A stretch of 64,000 nt of DNA. It comes from Candidatus Intricatilinea gracilis (GTDB lineage Bacteria; Pseudomonadota; Gammaproteobacteria; Burkholderiales; Burkholderiaceae_C). The translations under genes were made by a program, and so were the position numbers. The notes below the pieces were generated by a model, which saw nothing but the letters and a program-made list of their open reading frames with translations, did not search any database and was not told where the DNA came from. Below, one piece after another: positions 48,562 to 58,215 of this stretch (positions are counted from its first letter, which is position 1; each line of letters opens with the position of its first letter). Location: NCBI GenBank assembly GCA_016702605.1, contig JADJDQ010000021.1, positions 372,001 through 436,000 of the forward strand, given 5' to 3'.

Positions 48562-49305
48562 TCAGGCGGATCGTTGTGTGGAAGAACCCACGGCCAGCGT
48601 GGGCAGGCTGTAGCCGACGAAGTTGTGCATCACCGTCACCACGTTGTCGTATTCGGCAAAGGCTTCGGCCGCCAGGGTGGTGGTCAGTGCCACGGCGGAC
48701 ATGCCGGCGCGGCGCGCGGCCTCGATGCCCAGCGGTGCGTCTTCGAAGACCAGGCAGGCCTCGGCCGGCACACCGAGGCGGCGCGCGGCTTCGGCAAAGA
48801 TGTCGGGGTGCGGCTTGCCACGCAACGTCTCGCCCGGCGCGCCACCGAACTTGAGCTCGCTCGGGCTGGTGACCGTGTCGACCAGGTCACCAAGGCCGAA
48901 ACGCTCGAAGGCCACCGCGATGTTCTCGTGAGGCGATGCGGTGCACACCGCCAGCTTGTAGCCCTGCGCTCGCGCCGCCAGACAGAACTCTGCGGCACCG
49001 GCGATCAGGCCAAGCTCGGTGGCCGCCATCTCACGGTAGAGCTCTTCCTTGCGAAACGCCAGCCGGTGCAACTCGTCGGTCGGTCGACCCGCAAACAGAT
49101 CACTCAGGATCTCGAAGTTGGTGCGCCCTGCGGTGGCGGCAAAGAAGCCGGCCTCGTCGAACGGCAGGCCCTGCTCGGCAAACCACAGCTGCCACGAACG
49201 TTCGTGCAGCGGCATGCTGTCGATGAGCGTGCCGTCCAGGTCGAACAGCAAGGCCCGAACCTGGGCTGGCGCTGCTGTGGCTGCCGTGACGAGCCGATCA
49301 ACCAT
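48562..49305 (-). CDS. HAD-superfamily phosphatase, beta-phosphoglucomutase-like
   Basis: 247 residues from the ATG at 49305; a GTG one codon earlier is equal. HAD motif I is FDLDGTLIDSMPLHERSWQ, motif II AVCTASPHENI, motif III GKPHPDIF and motif IV LVFEDAPLGIEAARRAGM. The helical C1 cap follows motif I (GLPFDEAGFFAATAGRTN). It is similar to beta-phosphoglucomutases and sugar phosphatases. The start shares one base with the prfB stop (TGATG), so expression is coupled to prfB. Confidence 0.88.
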   Translation of the reverse strand: MVDRLVTAATAAPAQVRALLFDLDGTLIDSMPLHERSWQLWFAEQGLPFDEAGFFAATAGRTNFEILSDLFAGRPTDELHRLAFRKEELYREMAATELGLIAGAAEFCLAARAQGYKLAVCTASPHENIAVAFERFGLGDLVDTVTSPSELKFGGAPGETLRGKPHPDIFAEAARRLGVPAEACLVFEDAPLGIEAARRAGMSAVALTTTLAAEAFAEYDNVVTVMHNFVGYSLPTLAVGSSTQRSA

Positions 49306-50409
49306 CACAGGCCGGCCTTGAGGCTGGCTTCGATGAAGGCGTCGAGGTCACCGTCGAGCACCTTCTGCGTCGCAGAAATTTCGACGTTGGTGCGCAGGTC
49401 CTTGATGCGGCTGTTGTCCAGCACGTAGCTGCGGATCTGGTGGCCCCAGCCGACGTCGGTCTTGGTGTCTTCGAGCTTTTGTTGCTCTTCCTGGCGCTTG
49501 CGCATCTCGTGGTCGTACAGGCGGCTGCGCAGGCGCTTCCATGCCACGTCGCGGTTGCTGTGCTGGCTGCGCCCGTCCTGGCATTGCACGACGATGCCGG
49601 TCGGGATGTGGGTCAGGCGCACCGCCGAGTCGGTCTTGTTGATGTGCTGGCCGCCCGCGCCCGAGGCGCGGAAGGTGTCGACGCGCACGTCCGACGGGTT
49701 GATGTCGATCTCGATCGAGTCGTCCACCTCGGGGTAGACGAACAACGAGGCAAACGAGGTGTGCCGGCCGCCCGAGCTGTCGAACGGGCTCTTGCGCACC
49801 AGGCGGTGCACGCCGGTTTCGGTGCGCAGATGGCCGAAGGCGTAGTCACCCTCGACCTTGATCGTGGCGCTCTTGATGCCGGCCGTGTCACCTTCGGTCT
49901 CGTCTTCGAGTGTGGCCTTGAAGCCCTTGCGCTCGCAGTACTTGAGGTACTGGCGCAGCAACATGCTGGCCCAGTCGCAGGCCTCGGTGCCACCGGCACC
50001 GGCCTGGATGTCGACGAAGCAGTTCAGCGGATCGGCCGGATTGCTGAACATGCGGCGGAACTCGAGCTTCTCGACGATGTCGCGCAGCGCCTGGGCGTCG
50101 CCCTCGATGGCGGTGAGTGAGTCGAAGTCGTCTTCGGCCTTGGTCATCTCGAACAATTCGAGGTTGTCGTCGAGCTGTGTGCGCAGGTGGTCGATGGTGC
50201 CGACCACGTCTTCGAGCGACTTCTTCTCGCGCCCGAGTTCCTGCGCGCGTTTCGGGTCGTTCCAGACCGCCGGGTTCTCGAGCGCGGCGTTGACTTCGGT
50301 CAGGCGCTTGGATTTGTCTTCGTAGTCAAAGATACCCCCTGAGCGCTTCGGTGCGCTCGCTGAGGTCGGCCAGGCCGTTGCCGATGGCGTTGATGCGTTC
50401 GATGTCCAT
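49305..50409 (-). CDS. prfB: Peptide chain release factor 2 (programmed +1 frameshift)
   Basis: Product of about 367 residues made from 50409-50329 (27 codons, MDIERINAIGNGLADLSERTEALRGYL) and 50327-49305 (340 residues, DYEDKSKRLTEVNAALE...). The ribosome must skip base 50328. GAGGTEACDWASMLLRQY, SPFDSSGGRHTSF (SPF is the stop-codon recognition tripeptide) and ASGAGGQHINKTDSAVR (the GGQ catalytic loop) identify RF2. It reads UGA and UAA. Confidence 0.96.
50325..50340 (-). promoter_or_regulatory. RF2 autoregulatory frameshift site
   Basis: The minus strand reads AGGGGGTATCTTTGAC, the conserved RF2 site: internal Shine-Dalgarno AGGGGG, the CTT slip codon and an in-frame TGA followed by C. Low RF2 lets the ribosome slip +1 past UGA and make more RF2. 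Confidence 0.96.
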
Positions 50410-50688
50410 GATCGCGGGGTCTCGGTCGGTAAGGGATGCGGGCAGTCCGCAGGATTCGGGGCGTTCCGGGCGATGCCGGTGGGCGGGCGTTCACCCGGCG
50501 TGACGCCGTGAAGGCGGCGGCCCGAGGGCGGCCAGCCAGTGATTTTCACACGCCGGGGCCATTCCGGTCGGCCGTCTGGCGCCGCGAAGGGTGTTGATGC
50601 TCCAGCGCTGAGTGCGGCCGCTCGGCTCGTGCGAGGTGCCGGCAAGCTTGTGCAAGGCGATGGCGTCGGCCGCCACACCGCCGCAGCG

Positions 50689-51669
50689 TCAGCCTCCGGC
50701 TGCCAGGAATCGCGCGATGTGTGTCGCCAGCGCGGCCGGCTGGTCGTGGTGCAGCATGTGGGCGCAGTCGCTCAGCAGCTGGCGTTCGACCTGCTTGACG
50801 ACGGCCAGCCTGGCCTCGAAGTCCTCGCGCGGGTACCGGTTGCCCCACCACTTGGCGACGTCGGTGTTCTCACCCTCGACCCAGAGCACCGGCGCCGAGA
50901 TCTCGCGCCAGCAGGCCAGCACTTCCTCGACGCGGTACAGCACCGGGTTGCTGCGCTTGTGCGCCGGGTCACCCTGGATGTGCCAGCGCCCGTCGGCCGC
51001 CGGCGCCGCCCACCAGGGCGCCAGCCAGGCAGCCTTGTCGGGCGACAGGCGCGGGTTGTTCTTGCGCAGGCGCTCGGCCACAGCGGCGACGCTCGGGTAG
51101 TCGCGCATCTCGGCGGTGGTCTTGAGTTCGTCCAGCCAGGTGCGATAACGCTTGGGCGCCTGCTCGGGCCGGGTCTGGGGCATGCCGAACCCCTCGAGGT
51201 TGATCAGCTTGCGCACGCGCTCCGGGCGCACGCCGGCGTAGATCATGGCGACATTGCCGCCCATGCTGTGGCCGAGCAGGTCGACCGGCTGGCCGGGCAG
51301 CAGGGCGTCGAGCAGGGCGTCGAGGTCACCCAGGTAGTCGGCAAACCAGTAGCCATCGGTGGCCGGCCCGGTGCTGGCACCAAAGCCGCGCCAGTCGGGC
51401 GCGATGATGCAGGCCGGCGCCGCACCCAGGCGGTCGAGCTCGTCGACCATGAACTGGAACGACGCCGCCACGTCCATCCAGCCGTGCAGCAGCACGAGCG
51501 CCGGCGCATCCGGGCGCACCTGCGCCAGGTCGCCCCAGCACAGCAGATGGTAGTGATGCTGGCGCAGCGGCAGGTGAAGGCTGTGGGCGTGCCGGCGCGG
51601 CAGGTAGGGCGCCTCGGGCGCGGCTGCCGCGCCTGAGCCGGTGCTGTCGTGTGGGTTGGGCTCGGTCAT
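50689..51669 (-). CDS. Alpha/beta-fold hydrolase
   Basis: 326 residues. Oxyanion region LVLLHGWMDVAASFQF, strand ACIIAPDWRGFGAS, nucleophile elbow LLGHSMGGNVAMIYA near 140, acid in VLWVEGENTD, and catalytic His in LLSDCAHMLHHDQP. The 20-residue N-terminus is variable and Ala-rich. It resembles esterases/epoxide-hydrolase-like enzymes. Substrate is not predictable. Confidence 0.9.
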   Translation of the reverse strand: MTEPNPHDSTGSGAAAAPEAPYLPRRHAHSLHLPLRQHHYHLLCWGDLAQVRPDAPALVLLHGWMDVAASFQFMVDELDRLGAAPACIIAPDWRGFGASTGPATDGYWFADYLGDLDALLDALLPGQPVDLLGHSMGGNVAMIYAGVRPERVRKLINLEGFGMPQTRPEQAPKRYRTWLDELKTTAEMRDYPSVAAVAERLRKNNPRLSPDKAAWLAPWWAAPAADGRWHIQGDPAHKRSNPVLYRVEEVLACWREISAPVLWVEGENTDVAKWWGNRYPREDFEARLAVVKQVERQLLSDCAHMLHHDQPAALATHIARFLAAGG

Positions 51670-51837
51670 GCGGTCGACTGTAACGATCGGGCGGCCCGGT
51701 GGCCGTCATCCTGGCGACGCCCCTGCCGGGCTGGCGGGCCGGTCGCCCTGGGCGGCGACGAACCACCTCGGTGCGCACAGGCGGTGTCCGCATGCCGACC
51801 AGGCTTCCGACGGGCCGACCCTGCAAGAATGGATTGC

Positions 51838-52386
51838 ATGACGCACCCCTCCGACGCTTCCACCCACCTGATCCGCCCAGCCGAGCCACGCGACGTGCCG
51901 GCCATCGTCGGCCTGATCACCGCCCTGGCCGATTACGAACAGCTCACCCACCTGCTCGAGGTCACGGTCGACAAGCTCGAACCCCACCTGTTCGGCGACC
52001 GGCCCGCAGCCCAGTGCCTGGTGGCCGAGGTGCTGGTGGCCGCCGAAGCACCGGCGCGCGACGTCACACCGGCCGGCACATCGGCCGGCACGATCGCCGG
52101 CTTCGCGCTGTACTTCAGCAACTACTCGACCTTCCTGGCCAAGCCCGGCATCTATCTCGAGGACCTGTTCGTGCTGCCGGCCTACCGCGGCACCGGCCTG
52201 GGACGCGCTCTGCTGGCACGGCTGGCCGAGATTGCGGTCGAGCGTGGCTGCGGCCGGCTCGAATGGAGCGTGCTGGACTGGAACCAGCCAGCCATCGACT
52301 TCTATCAGGGCCTGGGTGCGCGGGTCATGCCCGAGTGGCGCATCTGCCGCGTCACCGGCGAAGCGCTGCGGGGCTTCGGCCGCTGA
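51838..52386 (+). CDS. GNAT-family N-acetyltransferase (diamine acetyltransferase-like)
   Basis: 182 residues from the ATG at 51838 (MTHPSDASTHLIRPAEPRDVPAIV). The layout ALADYEQLTHLLEVT, FALYFSNYSTFLAKPGIYLEDLFVLPAYRGTGLGRALLARLAEIA and LEWSVLDWNQPAIDFYQGLGA is that of the spermidine/spermine-type SSAT branch. YRGTGLGRA is the CoA loop. It is divergent from the hydrolase gene and convergent with the dioxygenase gene, 4 bases apart. Confidence 0.9.
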   Translation: MTHPSDASTHLIRPAEPRDVPAIVGLITALADYEQLTHLLEVTVDKLEPHLFGDRPAAQCLVAEVLVAAEAPARDVTPAGTSAGTIAGFALYFSNYSTFLAKPGIYLEDLFVLPAYRGTGLGRALLARLAEIAVERGCGRLEWSVLDWNQPAIDFYQGLGARVMPEWRICRVTGEALRGFGR

Positions 52387-52390
52387 GGTG

Positions 52391-53231
52391 TCACGCCGTC
52401 GGCGGATCCTGGAACCCGCCCGACCGGTAGGTCAGCACCAGGGTGTCGCGCCAGCCGGGCTGGGGTGTCGCCTGGGGCGGGTTCGAGCGGCTGGATGGGT
52501 GTGCTTTCGTGGATGACCCGTTCGTCGTCGAGCAGTAGCACGCTCCAGGGTTCGGCCAGTGTGAAACGCAGGCCGTAGGGGCCGGCGGCATCGAACACCC
52601 GGGTTTCGCCGCCGACGATGTGGTGGCGCCCCACCATGACAACGGCGACGAAGTCCACGCCGTCGCGGTGTGCACCTTCGGGTGTGGGCCGGCCCACCCC
52701 ACCGGCGGTGGTGATGCGAAACGGGTGAGCCTCGATGTACCAGCGCCCGTCGGTCGGTGGCCGCACCTGTGCGAACAGCCGGCCGACCTGTACCACCAGG
52801 GCGCGCCAGGCGGGTGAGTTGCTCATGCGTTCGTCCACCGGCGCAAACCAGCGCAGCATGCCGCCGTGCAGGGCGTTGTAGGTGGTGGGTTGCCAGTGGG
52901 CGCGCGGCGGCGCCAACAGCAGGGCGTCGGCCGCGCCGGCGGGCAGGTCCAGGCGCTGCACCAGGCTGGCGTGGCGGCGCTGGCGGTAACGGCCGCCGTC
53001 CTTGAGGTGGGCGTCGGGCGGCAGGTCGTCCCACAGCGGGGTCAGGGCGGCGAGTTCGGCGCTGGTGATGGCGACATCACTGGCGGTCGGTTCGGCAGCG
53101 GTGGTCGCCCGGGCGCCGGCGGAGAGGCGGGCCAGGCCGGCGTGATGGAGCAGGGCCAGCCCCTGCCGGCCGAGATGCTGCACGCAGCTGTCCAAATCGG
53201 TGCAGGCAAGTGAATCGAGGTGCGGGTTCAT
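52391..53231 (-). pseudogene. 2OG-Fe(II) dioxygenase-type protein with an apparent C-terminal frameshift
   Basis: The first 260 residues are in one frame (MNPHLDSLACTDLDSCVQHLGRQGLALL...), with the HxD metal pair in EGAHRDGVDFVAVVMVG and the distal His in ERVIHESTPIQPL. The expected ending GWRDTLVLTYRSGGFQDPPTA appears in the next frame and stops at 52391. Deleting one base of the GGGG run at 52474-52477 joins them to about 279 residues, the normal family length. As read, the frame instead runs on to 52305, overlapping the GNAT gene. Either sequencing error or a recent mutation removing the 2OG-binding Arg. Confidence 0.78.
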
Positions 53232-53535
53232 TCGATGGGCGGGCGTGGTGCGCCGTCGTTTCTGGGTTGGTCGAGGCTGGCTTGCGCCGCACGCCGATGT
53301 TAGTCACCACTTTGGCCGAGAAAAAACCGCGAAATTCGCCGCAACTGCTGCGACCTTGACGCCGAGGCCCCCTGTAGGCTGTGTCAACCCGCTTGCCTTC
53401 GGTCAAGATGGTCAACAGGTGGCTTGGTTGTTGCTCTAAGGGTCGACACGGGTTGACGCAGGCGATGTCCATGACTTCACCGACCGTCGACCGTGTCACA
53501 GCCACCATCCTGGTACCGCTTCTGGAAGTGCCCGT
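53232..53535. other. 304-bp divergent intergenic region with a spaced inverted repeat
   Basis: GTCAACCCG at 53383-53391 and CGGGTTGAC at 53449-53457 are exact 9-bp inverse copies 57 bases apart, upstream of the M48 protease gene. They could be looped operator half-sites. No gene is seen. Confidence 0.45.
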
Positions 53536-54279
53536 ATGACCACCATCGCCACCTTGTCCGCCTTGTGCGACCGACTTGTCGGCCGCCCGGCGAATGCCCC
53601 GCCCAGGCGACGTGCCTGGATGGTCTTGTCCCTGGGGCTGGCTGCACTGGTGGTGGCCGTGCCGGTGTACAGCGAAGACATCCTGAGTGTGCTGGCGCGG
53701 TCACACGCGAGTCGAATCGAGTCGCTGACCTCGCGTCAGGCCCACGATGAACGTGCCGCCGTGCTGCAACGCGACTTCGACCGCCTGCTCGATCGCCTGC
53801 CGCAGCGTCCGCGTGATGTGAGCCTGCTGGTGGTGGAAGGCCCCGTCATCGCCGAGACCCTGGCTGGTCGGGTGGTGGTGGTGCACGCCGGCCTGGCCGA
53901 CGCCAACGAGGGTGAACGCCTGTTCGTGATGGCGCACGAACTTGGCCATGTTGCGATGGGCCACTGGTCCGAACTCGCCGGCGTCTATCACAAACACATC
54001 CCCGGCGAGGTCAACCAGCGTGACACCGACGCCGTGGCCTCGGTCCTGGGCCGCGAGGCGTCGCGTCTGGTGCATGGCCATGAATTCGCCGCCGATGCCT
54101 TTGCCTGGCGCACCATCAGAGGCCTGGGCTACGGCATGGACAACGCTGCCGCTGTGCTGCACATGATGCCCAACATGGGCGATACACCCTCCCACCCGGC
54201 GTCGCGCAAACGCCTGGCGGCGCTGCGCTTGATCGGCAATGACGAAACCCGCAGCGCCGTGGCTGAAACGGGCAACTGA
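53536..54279 (+). CDS. M48-family metalloprotease
   Basis: 247 residues. A short cytosolic N-terminus, one membrane span at about 30-47 (WMVLSLGLAALVVAVPVY), then the protease domain: zinc motif MAHELGHVAMGH near 137-142 and the third ligand in GHEFAADAFAW. It lacks the multi-span anchor of HtpX and the TPR tail of BepA. It is likely a periplasm-facing quality-control protease. Confidence 0.87.
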   Translation: MTTIATLSALCDRLVGRPANAPPRRRAWMVLSLGLAALVVAVPVYSEDILSVLARSHASRIESLTSRQAHDERAAVLQRDFDRLLDRLPQRPRDVSLLVVEGPVIAETLAGRVVVVHAGLADANEGERLFVMAHELGHVAMGHWSELAGVYHKHIPGEVNQRDTDAVASVLGREASRLVHGHEFAADAFAWRTIRGLGYGMDNAAAVLHMMPNMGDTPSHPASRKRLAALRLIGNDETRSAVAETGN

Positions 54280-54461
54280 CCTGTGGGGTGAGCGGCCTGC
54301 GGCTGCCCGCGCCCGGGTTCGATCGGGTGACGCGGCAGTGGCGCGACCGCTGGGCCGGTTGATCCAGCCGTGATCCCGGGCGCAAGGACATTCGGCAACT
54401 TCGGATGAACTCCGGGTGAGGCCCGGTGCGGGCCGGCACGGCAAGTGCGTAAGCTCCGCCC

Positions 54462-56195
54462 ATGACATCCAACGCCAACAACGGCGCGTCGCACGACGCC
54501 TACACCAGTCTCTACAACCAATTCCGCTGGCACGTGCCGGCCGAGTTCAATGTCGCCGACGCCTGCTGTGGACGCTGGGCGCGTGAACGACCCGAGGCGC
54601 TGGCCATCCACTGCGAGCACGAAAACGGTGCAGCCTCGCGCCACAGCTACGGCGAGTTGCAGCGCACCGCCAACCGGTTGTCGAACCTGCTCGTCAGCCT
54701 GGGTGTACAGCGCGGCGAACGGGTGGCGGTGGTGATGCCGCAGCGATTCGAGACGGCCGTGGCGCACATGGCGATCTTCCAGCTCGGCGCCGTGGCCATG
54801 CCCTTGTCGATGTTGTTCGGGCCGGACGCGCTCGAATATCGCCTGAACGACAGCGCGGCCCGCGTGGCCATCGTCGACGAATCGGCCATCACGGCCTTGC
54901 TCGAGGCGCGCGGCAACTGCCCCGGCCTGAGCCACGTGATTGCCGTGGCCGGCGCGGCAGGGCAGGGCGACCTGGACTGGACGGCCGCCATCGGCCAGCA
55001 GGACGCCAGTTTCACCACACGCGTCACCAAGGCCGACGACGCCGCGCTGCTGATCTACACCAGCGGCACCACCGGCCCACCCAAGGGCGCGCTGATTCCG
55101 CACCGGGCACTGATCGGCAACCTCACCGGCTTCGTGTGCAGCCAGAACTGGTTCGACGGCGACGACACGGTGTTCTGGAGTCCGGCCGACTGGGCCTGGA
55201 CGGGTGGCTTGATGGATGCGCTGTTGCCCACGTTGTACTTCGGCCGCCAGATCCTGGCGTATCACGGCCGGTTTGCGCCCGACAAGGCCCTGGTGCTGAT
55301 GGCGCAGTACCGCGTGACCCATGCCTTCATCTTTCCGACCGCACTCAAGGCCATGATGAAGGCCGTGCCCGAGCCGCGGCGTCATCACCATTTGTCGCTC
55401 AGGTCGGTGATGAGTGCGGGTGAGGCGGTCGGCGACGCCGTGTTTGCCTGGTGCCGCAGCGAGCTCGGGGTCACCGTCAACGAGATGTTCGGCCAGACCG
55501 AGGTGAACTACATCGTCGGCAACTGCACCAGTTACCTCGACGCCTACGGCCAGCGCCACCCCGCCTGGCCGGCACGCCCGGGCAGCATGGGCCGGCCTTA
55601 CCCGGGCCACCGCGTGGCGGTGCTCGACGACGAGGGCGTCGAGTGCCCGCGCGGCACACCCGGCGATGTGGCGGTGCATCGCCTGGACGTGCACGGCCAT
55701 CCCGACCCGGTGTTCTTTCTTGGCTATTGGCAAGGCGAAGCGGCCACTCGCGCCAAATTCACCGGCGACCCCGCCGACAGCTGGTGCCGCACGGGCGACA
55801 TGGCTGTCATGGACGCCGATGGCTACCTCTGGTACCAGGGCCGCGGCGACGACATGTTCAAGGCCGCGGGCTACCGCATCGGCCCGAGCGAGATCGAGAA
55901 CTGCCTGGTCAAACACGTGGCCGTGGCCAACGCCGCCGTGGTGCCCAAGCCAGACGCCGAACGTGGCGCCGTGGTCAAGGCCTACGTGGTGCTGGCCGCC
56001 GGATATGTGGGGGACGCCGACCTCGTCGAAGCCCTGCAGGCGCATGTGCGTGGCCGTCTGGCGCCGTACGAATATCCCAAGGAGATCGAGTTCATCGACG
56101 CCTTGCCGATGACGACCACCGGCAAGGTGCAGCGGCGTGTGCTCAGACTACGCGAGGCCGAACTGGCAGCGGCGGCCGGTCAGACCCCGCCCTGA
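54462..56195 (+). CDS. AMP-dependent acyl-CoA synthetase
   Basis: 577 residues. P-loop LIYTSGTTGPPKGALIPHRAL, A5 motif VNEMFGQTEVNY, A7/A8 YLWYQGRGDDMFKAAGYRIGPSEIE and C-terminal Lys in TTTGKVQRRVLR. SPADWAWTGGLMDALLPTLYFGRQILAY is typical of the acetyl/medium-chain acyl-CoA synthetase branch in Burkholderiales. The acid substrate is not determined by sequence. It may complement prpE in activating short or branched acids taken up by the adjacent TRAP system. Confidence 0.9.
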   Translation: MTSNANNGASHDAYTSLYNQFRWHVPAEFNVADACCGRWARERPEALAIHCEHENGAASRHSYGELQRTANRLSNLLVSLGVQRGERVAVVMPQRFETAVAHMAIFQLGAVAMPLSMLFGPDALEYRLNDSAARVAIVDESAITALLEARGNCPGLSHVIAVAGAAGQGDLDWTAAIGQQDASFTTRVTKADDAALLIYTSGTTGPPKGALIPHRALIGNLTGFVCSQNWFDGDDTVFWSPADWAWTGGLMDALLPTLYFGRQILAYHGRFAPDKALVLMAQYRVTHAFIFPTALKAMMKAVPEPRRHHHLSLRSVMSAGEAVGDAVFAWCRSELGVTVNEMFGQTEVNYIVGNCTSYLDAYGQRHPAWPARPGSMGRPYPGHRVAVLDDEGVECPRGTPGDVAVHRLDVHGHPDPVFFLGYWQGEAATRAKFTGDPADSWCRTGDMAVMDADGYLWYQGRGDDMFKAAGYRIGPSEIENCLVKHVAVANAAVVPKPDAERGAVVKAYVVLAAGYVGDADLVEALQAHVRGRLAPYEYPKEIEFIDALPMTTTGKVQRRVLRLREAELAAAAGQTPP

Positions 56196-56265
56196 CCCGT
56201 GCCGACGGCGGTGCGAGAGGCTCGCCCGGCAACGGTACCGAGCCTGGGGGGAGTGCAGTGCTGCG

Positions 56266-57546
56266 TCAGTCGAACACGAGGCCTGGCAGGAAGAGACTGA
56301 TCTGCGGGATGTAGGTGACCAGCATCAGGAACACGACAAGGATCATGAGCCAGGGCAGCGCGGCGCGGGTGACTTGCACGATGCTCATTCCAGTGATGCC
56401 ACTCGTGACGAAGAGGTTCAGACCGACCGGTGGCGTGATCATGCCGATCTCCATGTTCACCACCATGATGATGCCCAGGTGGATCGGGTCGATGCCCAGT
56501 TGCACGGCGATCGGAAAGAAGATCGGCCCGAGGATCAGGATGATGCCGGTGGGCTCCATGAAGTTGCCGGCTACGAGCAGGATGATGTTGACCACCATCA
56601 GGAACATCCAGGGCTCCATGCCTGCCGCCAGGATGTATTCGGCAATCGTCTGCGGGATTCGTTCGGTGGTGAGCACGTGCGCGAACAACAGCGCATTGGC
56701 GACGATGAACATGAGCATCACCGTGGTCTTGCCTGCATCCATCAACACGTGTGGCAGGTTGCGCAGGCTGATGTCCCGGTAGATCACCAAGGCAACGAAG
56801 GTGGCATACACCGCCGCGACGGCTGCCGCCTCGGTGGGTGTGAAGATGCCGCCGTAGATGCCGCCCATGATGATGACCAGCAGTGCAAGCCCCCACACCG
56901 AGTCCTTGAACGCCACCATGACCTCGCGACTTGTCGCCCGCTCGGTACGGGTCAACGTGAGCTTGCCGGCACGCCACCATACCGCCACAGCCAGCATGAG
57001 CGCCAGCAGCAGGCCGGGTACGACACCGGCCATGAACATGCGTCCGACTGACATCTCTGTTACGGCGGTGTACACCACCATCACAATCGACGGCGGGATC
57101 AGGATGCCAAGCGTGCCGGCGTTGCAGATCATGCCGGCTGCGAACTCCTGGGGATAGCCGCTCCTGACCATGCCGGCGATGACGATCGAACCGATCGCCA
57201 CAACTGTGGCCGGGCTGGAGCCGGACACTGCGGCGAACAGCGTGCAGGCCAGCACGCTGGCGATTGCCAGGCCGCCACGCAGATGCCCGACCGCCGCAAT
57301 CGCGAACCTCACCATGCGTTTGGCGACGCCGCCGGTGCTCATCATGGCGCCGGCCAGGATGAAGAACGGGATCGACAGCAGCGTGTAGTGCTCGCTGGTT
57401 TCGTACAGCTTGATCGACAGACTGGCGAGTGAATCGCCCGAGAAGAAGATGATCGTGAGCAGGCTCGACAGACCGAGCGAGATGGCCACCGGCATGCCCA
57501 GGGCCATGAACAGGAACAAGGTTCCGAACAGTGCAAAGGTACTCAT
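56266..57546 (-). CDS. dctM: TRAP transporter large permease (DctM)
   Basis: 426 residues from MSTFALFGTLFLFMALGMPVAISLG, about 12 membrane spans. Characteristic stretches are SIPFFILAGAMMSTGGVAKRMV, AVSGSSPATVVAIGSIV, GTLGILIPPSIVMVVYTAVTEMSVGRMFMAG and NMEIGMITPPVGLNLFV. It is the transport channel for an organic acid driven by a sodium or proton gradient. It overlaps dctQ by 4 bases. Confidence 0.95.
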   Translation of the reverse strand: MSTFALFGTLFLFMALGMPVAISLGLSSLLTIIFFSGDSLASLSIKLYETSEHYTLLSIPFFILAGAMMSTGGVAKRMVRFAIAAVGHLRGGLAIASVLACTLFAAVSGSSPATVVAIGSIVIAGMVRSGYPQEFAAGMICNAGTLGILIPPSIVMVVYTAVTEMSVGRMFMAGVVPGLLLALMLAVAVWWRAGKLTLTRTERATSREVMVAFKDSVWGLALLVIIMGGIYGGIFTPTEAAAVAAVYATFVALVIYRDISLRNLPHVLMDAGKTTVMLMFIVANALLFAHVLTTERIPQTIAEYILAAGMEPWMFLMVVNIILLVAGNFMEPTGIILILGPIFFPIAVQLGIDPIHLGIIMVVNMEIGMITPPVGLNLFVTSGITGMSIVQVTRAALPWLMILVVFLMLVTYIPQISLFLPGLVFD

Positions 57547-58070
57547 GACGCGGCCTCTTCGCTGCGCAGTTTCATGGCTTCGGCTGCTTCGTCGCCCAGG
57601 TGCAGACTGTCGGAGCGGCCTGTGACCAGCGCCCACAGTACCTGCGTGAAGCGCAAGGCCAGCAGCAGGTAGCCCAGCGGCAGGATCGATCGAACCATCC
57701 ACAGCGGGATGGGCAGATCCTCGAGTTCTATGCCGACCAGTCTCATCTTGCTGACGTACACGTACGAACCGTAGATCACGATGCCCGCATAGACGAGGCA
57801 CAGCAGCACGACGACGATCGACACGGAGCGCCGCAGACCCGAGGGCAGCAGCTTGACCAACGCGTCGATGCCGATGTGCGCCCCGACACGTACACCGTAG
57901 GAGATGCCCACGAAGATCATCAGGGCGAAGAACACGGTCGTGAGTTCGAGAGCCCAGCTGTAGCCCGAGTTGAAGACGTAGCGCATGACAACCTGCGTAA
58001 ACGTCAGCAGCGTCATCGATGCAAGCATCACCGTGACGATCTACTCCTCGAGACGATCAAGAATCTTCAT
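57543..58070 (-). pseudogene. dctQ: TRAP transporter small permease (DctQ) with early amber codon
   Basis: The natural start is the ATG at 58070 (MKILDRLEE), but codon 10 is TAG (58041-58043) where relatives have a sense codon such as TAC. The frame then continues IVTVMLASMTLLTFTQVVMRYVFN and four spans to the end (VLWALVTGRSD). A GTG/ATG at 58031/58028 could restart translation, losing about 13 residues of the N-terminal amphipathic lead. It is therefore possibly functional by re-initiation, or the change is a base-call error. Confidence 0.8.
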
Positions 58071-58163
58071 TTTTTGTCCTCAGGCCAAGCAGTTCGCTGC
58101 CAGCACGGTCGGTCGACCGGCTGCAAAACCAGGAGGGCCGCAAGTGGCAGCCCTGACGCACGA

Positions 58164-58187
58164 AAGGCCAGCACCTCGACTGGCCTT
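58164..58187 (-). terminator. Hairpin between dctP and dctQ
   Basis: AAGGCCAG, 8-base loop, CTGGCCTT, followed on the minus strand by TTTCG. It lies 28 bases past the dctP stop. Partial termination here would give the usual excess of binding protein over permease. Confidence 0.6.
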
Positions 58188-58215
58188 CCTGTTGGTTCGT
58201 CCGGCCGTCCGGCCG

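Noticed and set aside
49305..50678. Long open frame over prfB that suggests an RF2 with a 110-residue extension
   Set aside because: The true N-terminus is in another frame and joins by the programmed +1 shift. The upstream residues are non-coding.
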